From Alloprevotella sp. (GTDB lineage: Bacteria > Bacteroidota > Bacteroidia > Bacteroidales > Bacteroidaceae), in the NCBI GenBank assembly GCA_017477205.1, contig JAFUXE010000010.1, forward strand, positions 1 through 48,479: a stretch of 48,479 bases of DNA. The letters run 5' to 3'. The notes beneath the pieces were generated by a model, which saw only the letters and a list, made by a program, of their open reading frames with translations, was not told where the DNA came from and ran no database searches. Both the position numbers and the translations under genes were made by a program. How positions within the stretch are numbered: position 1 is the first letter of the stretch; each line of letters opens with the position of its first letter. Below, piece by piece: positions 48,398 to 48,479 of the stretch.

Positions 48398-48479
48398 ATG
48401 ATTGAGAAGATTGAAATACTGCAACATGGTGAATGCCGCCACCTTGGCAGCTATTCTCGCGAAGAGGCCAGAAGGCTTC
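48398..48479 (+). CDS. Start of an unidentified protein, cut by the window end
   Basis: An ATG at 48398 opens a frame that runs without a stop to the window edge (27 codons, MIEKIEILQHGE... with an acidic/basic mix). An in-frame TAA lies shortly upstream (48369-48371). Too short to identify. Reality rests only on the open frame and codon character. Confidence 0.4.
   Translation, partial: MIEKIEILQHGECRHLGSYSREEARRL

Overview
The window looks like chromosomal DNA of a GC-rich member of the Bacteroidales, probably near Prevotellaceae. This is an inference from several signs. Promoters fit the Bacteroidetes form (TTTG or TTG, about 19-20 bp, then TAnnTTTG), for example at 15175-15205 and 32019-32049. 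The gene set includes a PPi-dependent phosphofructokinase, TamB with a lipoprotein TamA (TamL), a secreted M64 peptidase, the ftsK-lolA-trxB order, surface-type lipoproteins with Asp-rich tails after the lipobox Cys, a C-terminal sorting-like domain and a Ser-type sulfatase.

Layout. 1-605 is non-coding and carries two periodic arrays. 606-14551 (minus strand) is a closely spaced run: pfp, GH25 lysozyme, recQ, glnS, TPR protein, tamB, mnmE. 14552-15246 is a divergent non-coding region with two promoters, a 21-bp array and a 151-bp element with long inverted ends. 15247-21554 (plus) holds an M64 peptidase, ftsK, lolA, trxB and an NlpC/P60 lipoprotein, followed by a convergent TM2 protein. 22351-31976 (plus) holds an aminotransferase, a LolC/E-type permease, tRNA-Pro(UGG), tamL, and a cluster of acyltransferase, amidase-like and biotin ligase-fusion genes joined by ATGA overlaps. 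32133-36307 holds a surface lipoprotein and a convergent three-gene sulfatase cluster. 36351-41259 (minus) is a housekeeping run: PiT/PhoU-like transporter, DUF2520 protein, KdsC-like phosphatase, Maf, Sua5/YciO. Then come a Gly-rich secreted protein and a fused ferredoxin-NADP reductase/glutamate synthase small-subunit protein ending at 45062.

45063-48479 is an accessory island with visibly different base composition. It starts with a UUCG-loop terminator and a nine-unit array, then a strongly foldable leader (about 45495-45806) that ends in an intrinsic terminator. The 5' arm of that terminator can also pair with upstream sequence. Next come an M.EcoRI-family adenine methyltransferase with an EF-hand/dockerin-like loop inserted before its NPPF motif, and an overlapping DUF262-HNH nuclease gene. 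Two 11-bp-period arrays close the island, one of them a long hairpin. I consider this leader plus methyltransferase plus DUF262-HNH unit the best candidate for an undescribed system.

A second theme is that gene ends throughout the window carry short tandem arrays with unrelated sequences but similar period (mostly 21-23 bp or 11 bp), often with an inverted or palindromic copy. Envelope biogenesis genes (tamB, tamL, LolA, LolC/E-like, NlpC, GH25, PlsC-like, amidase-like, KdsC-like) are prominent, but they are spread over several transcription units.
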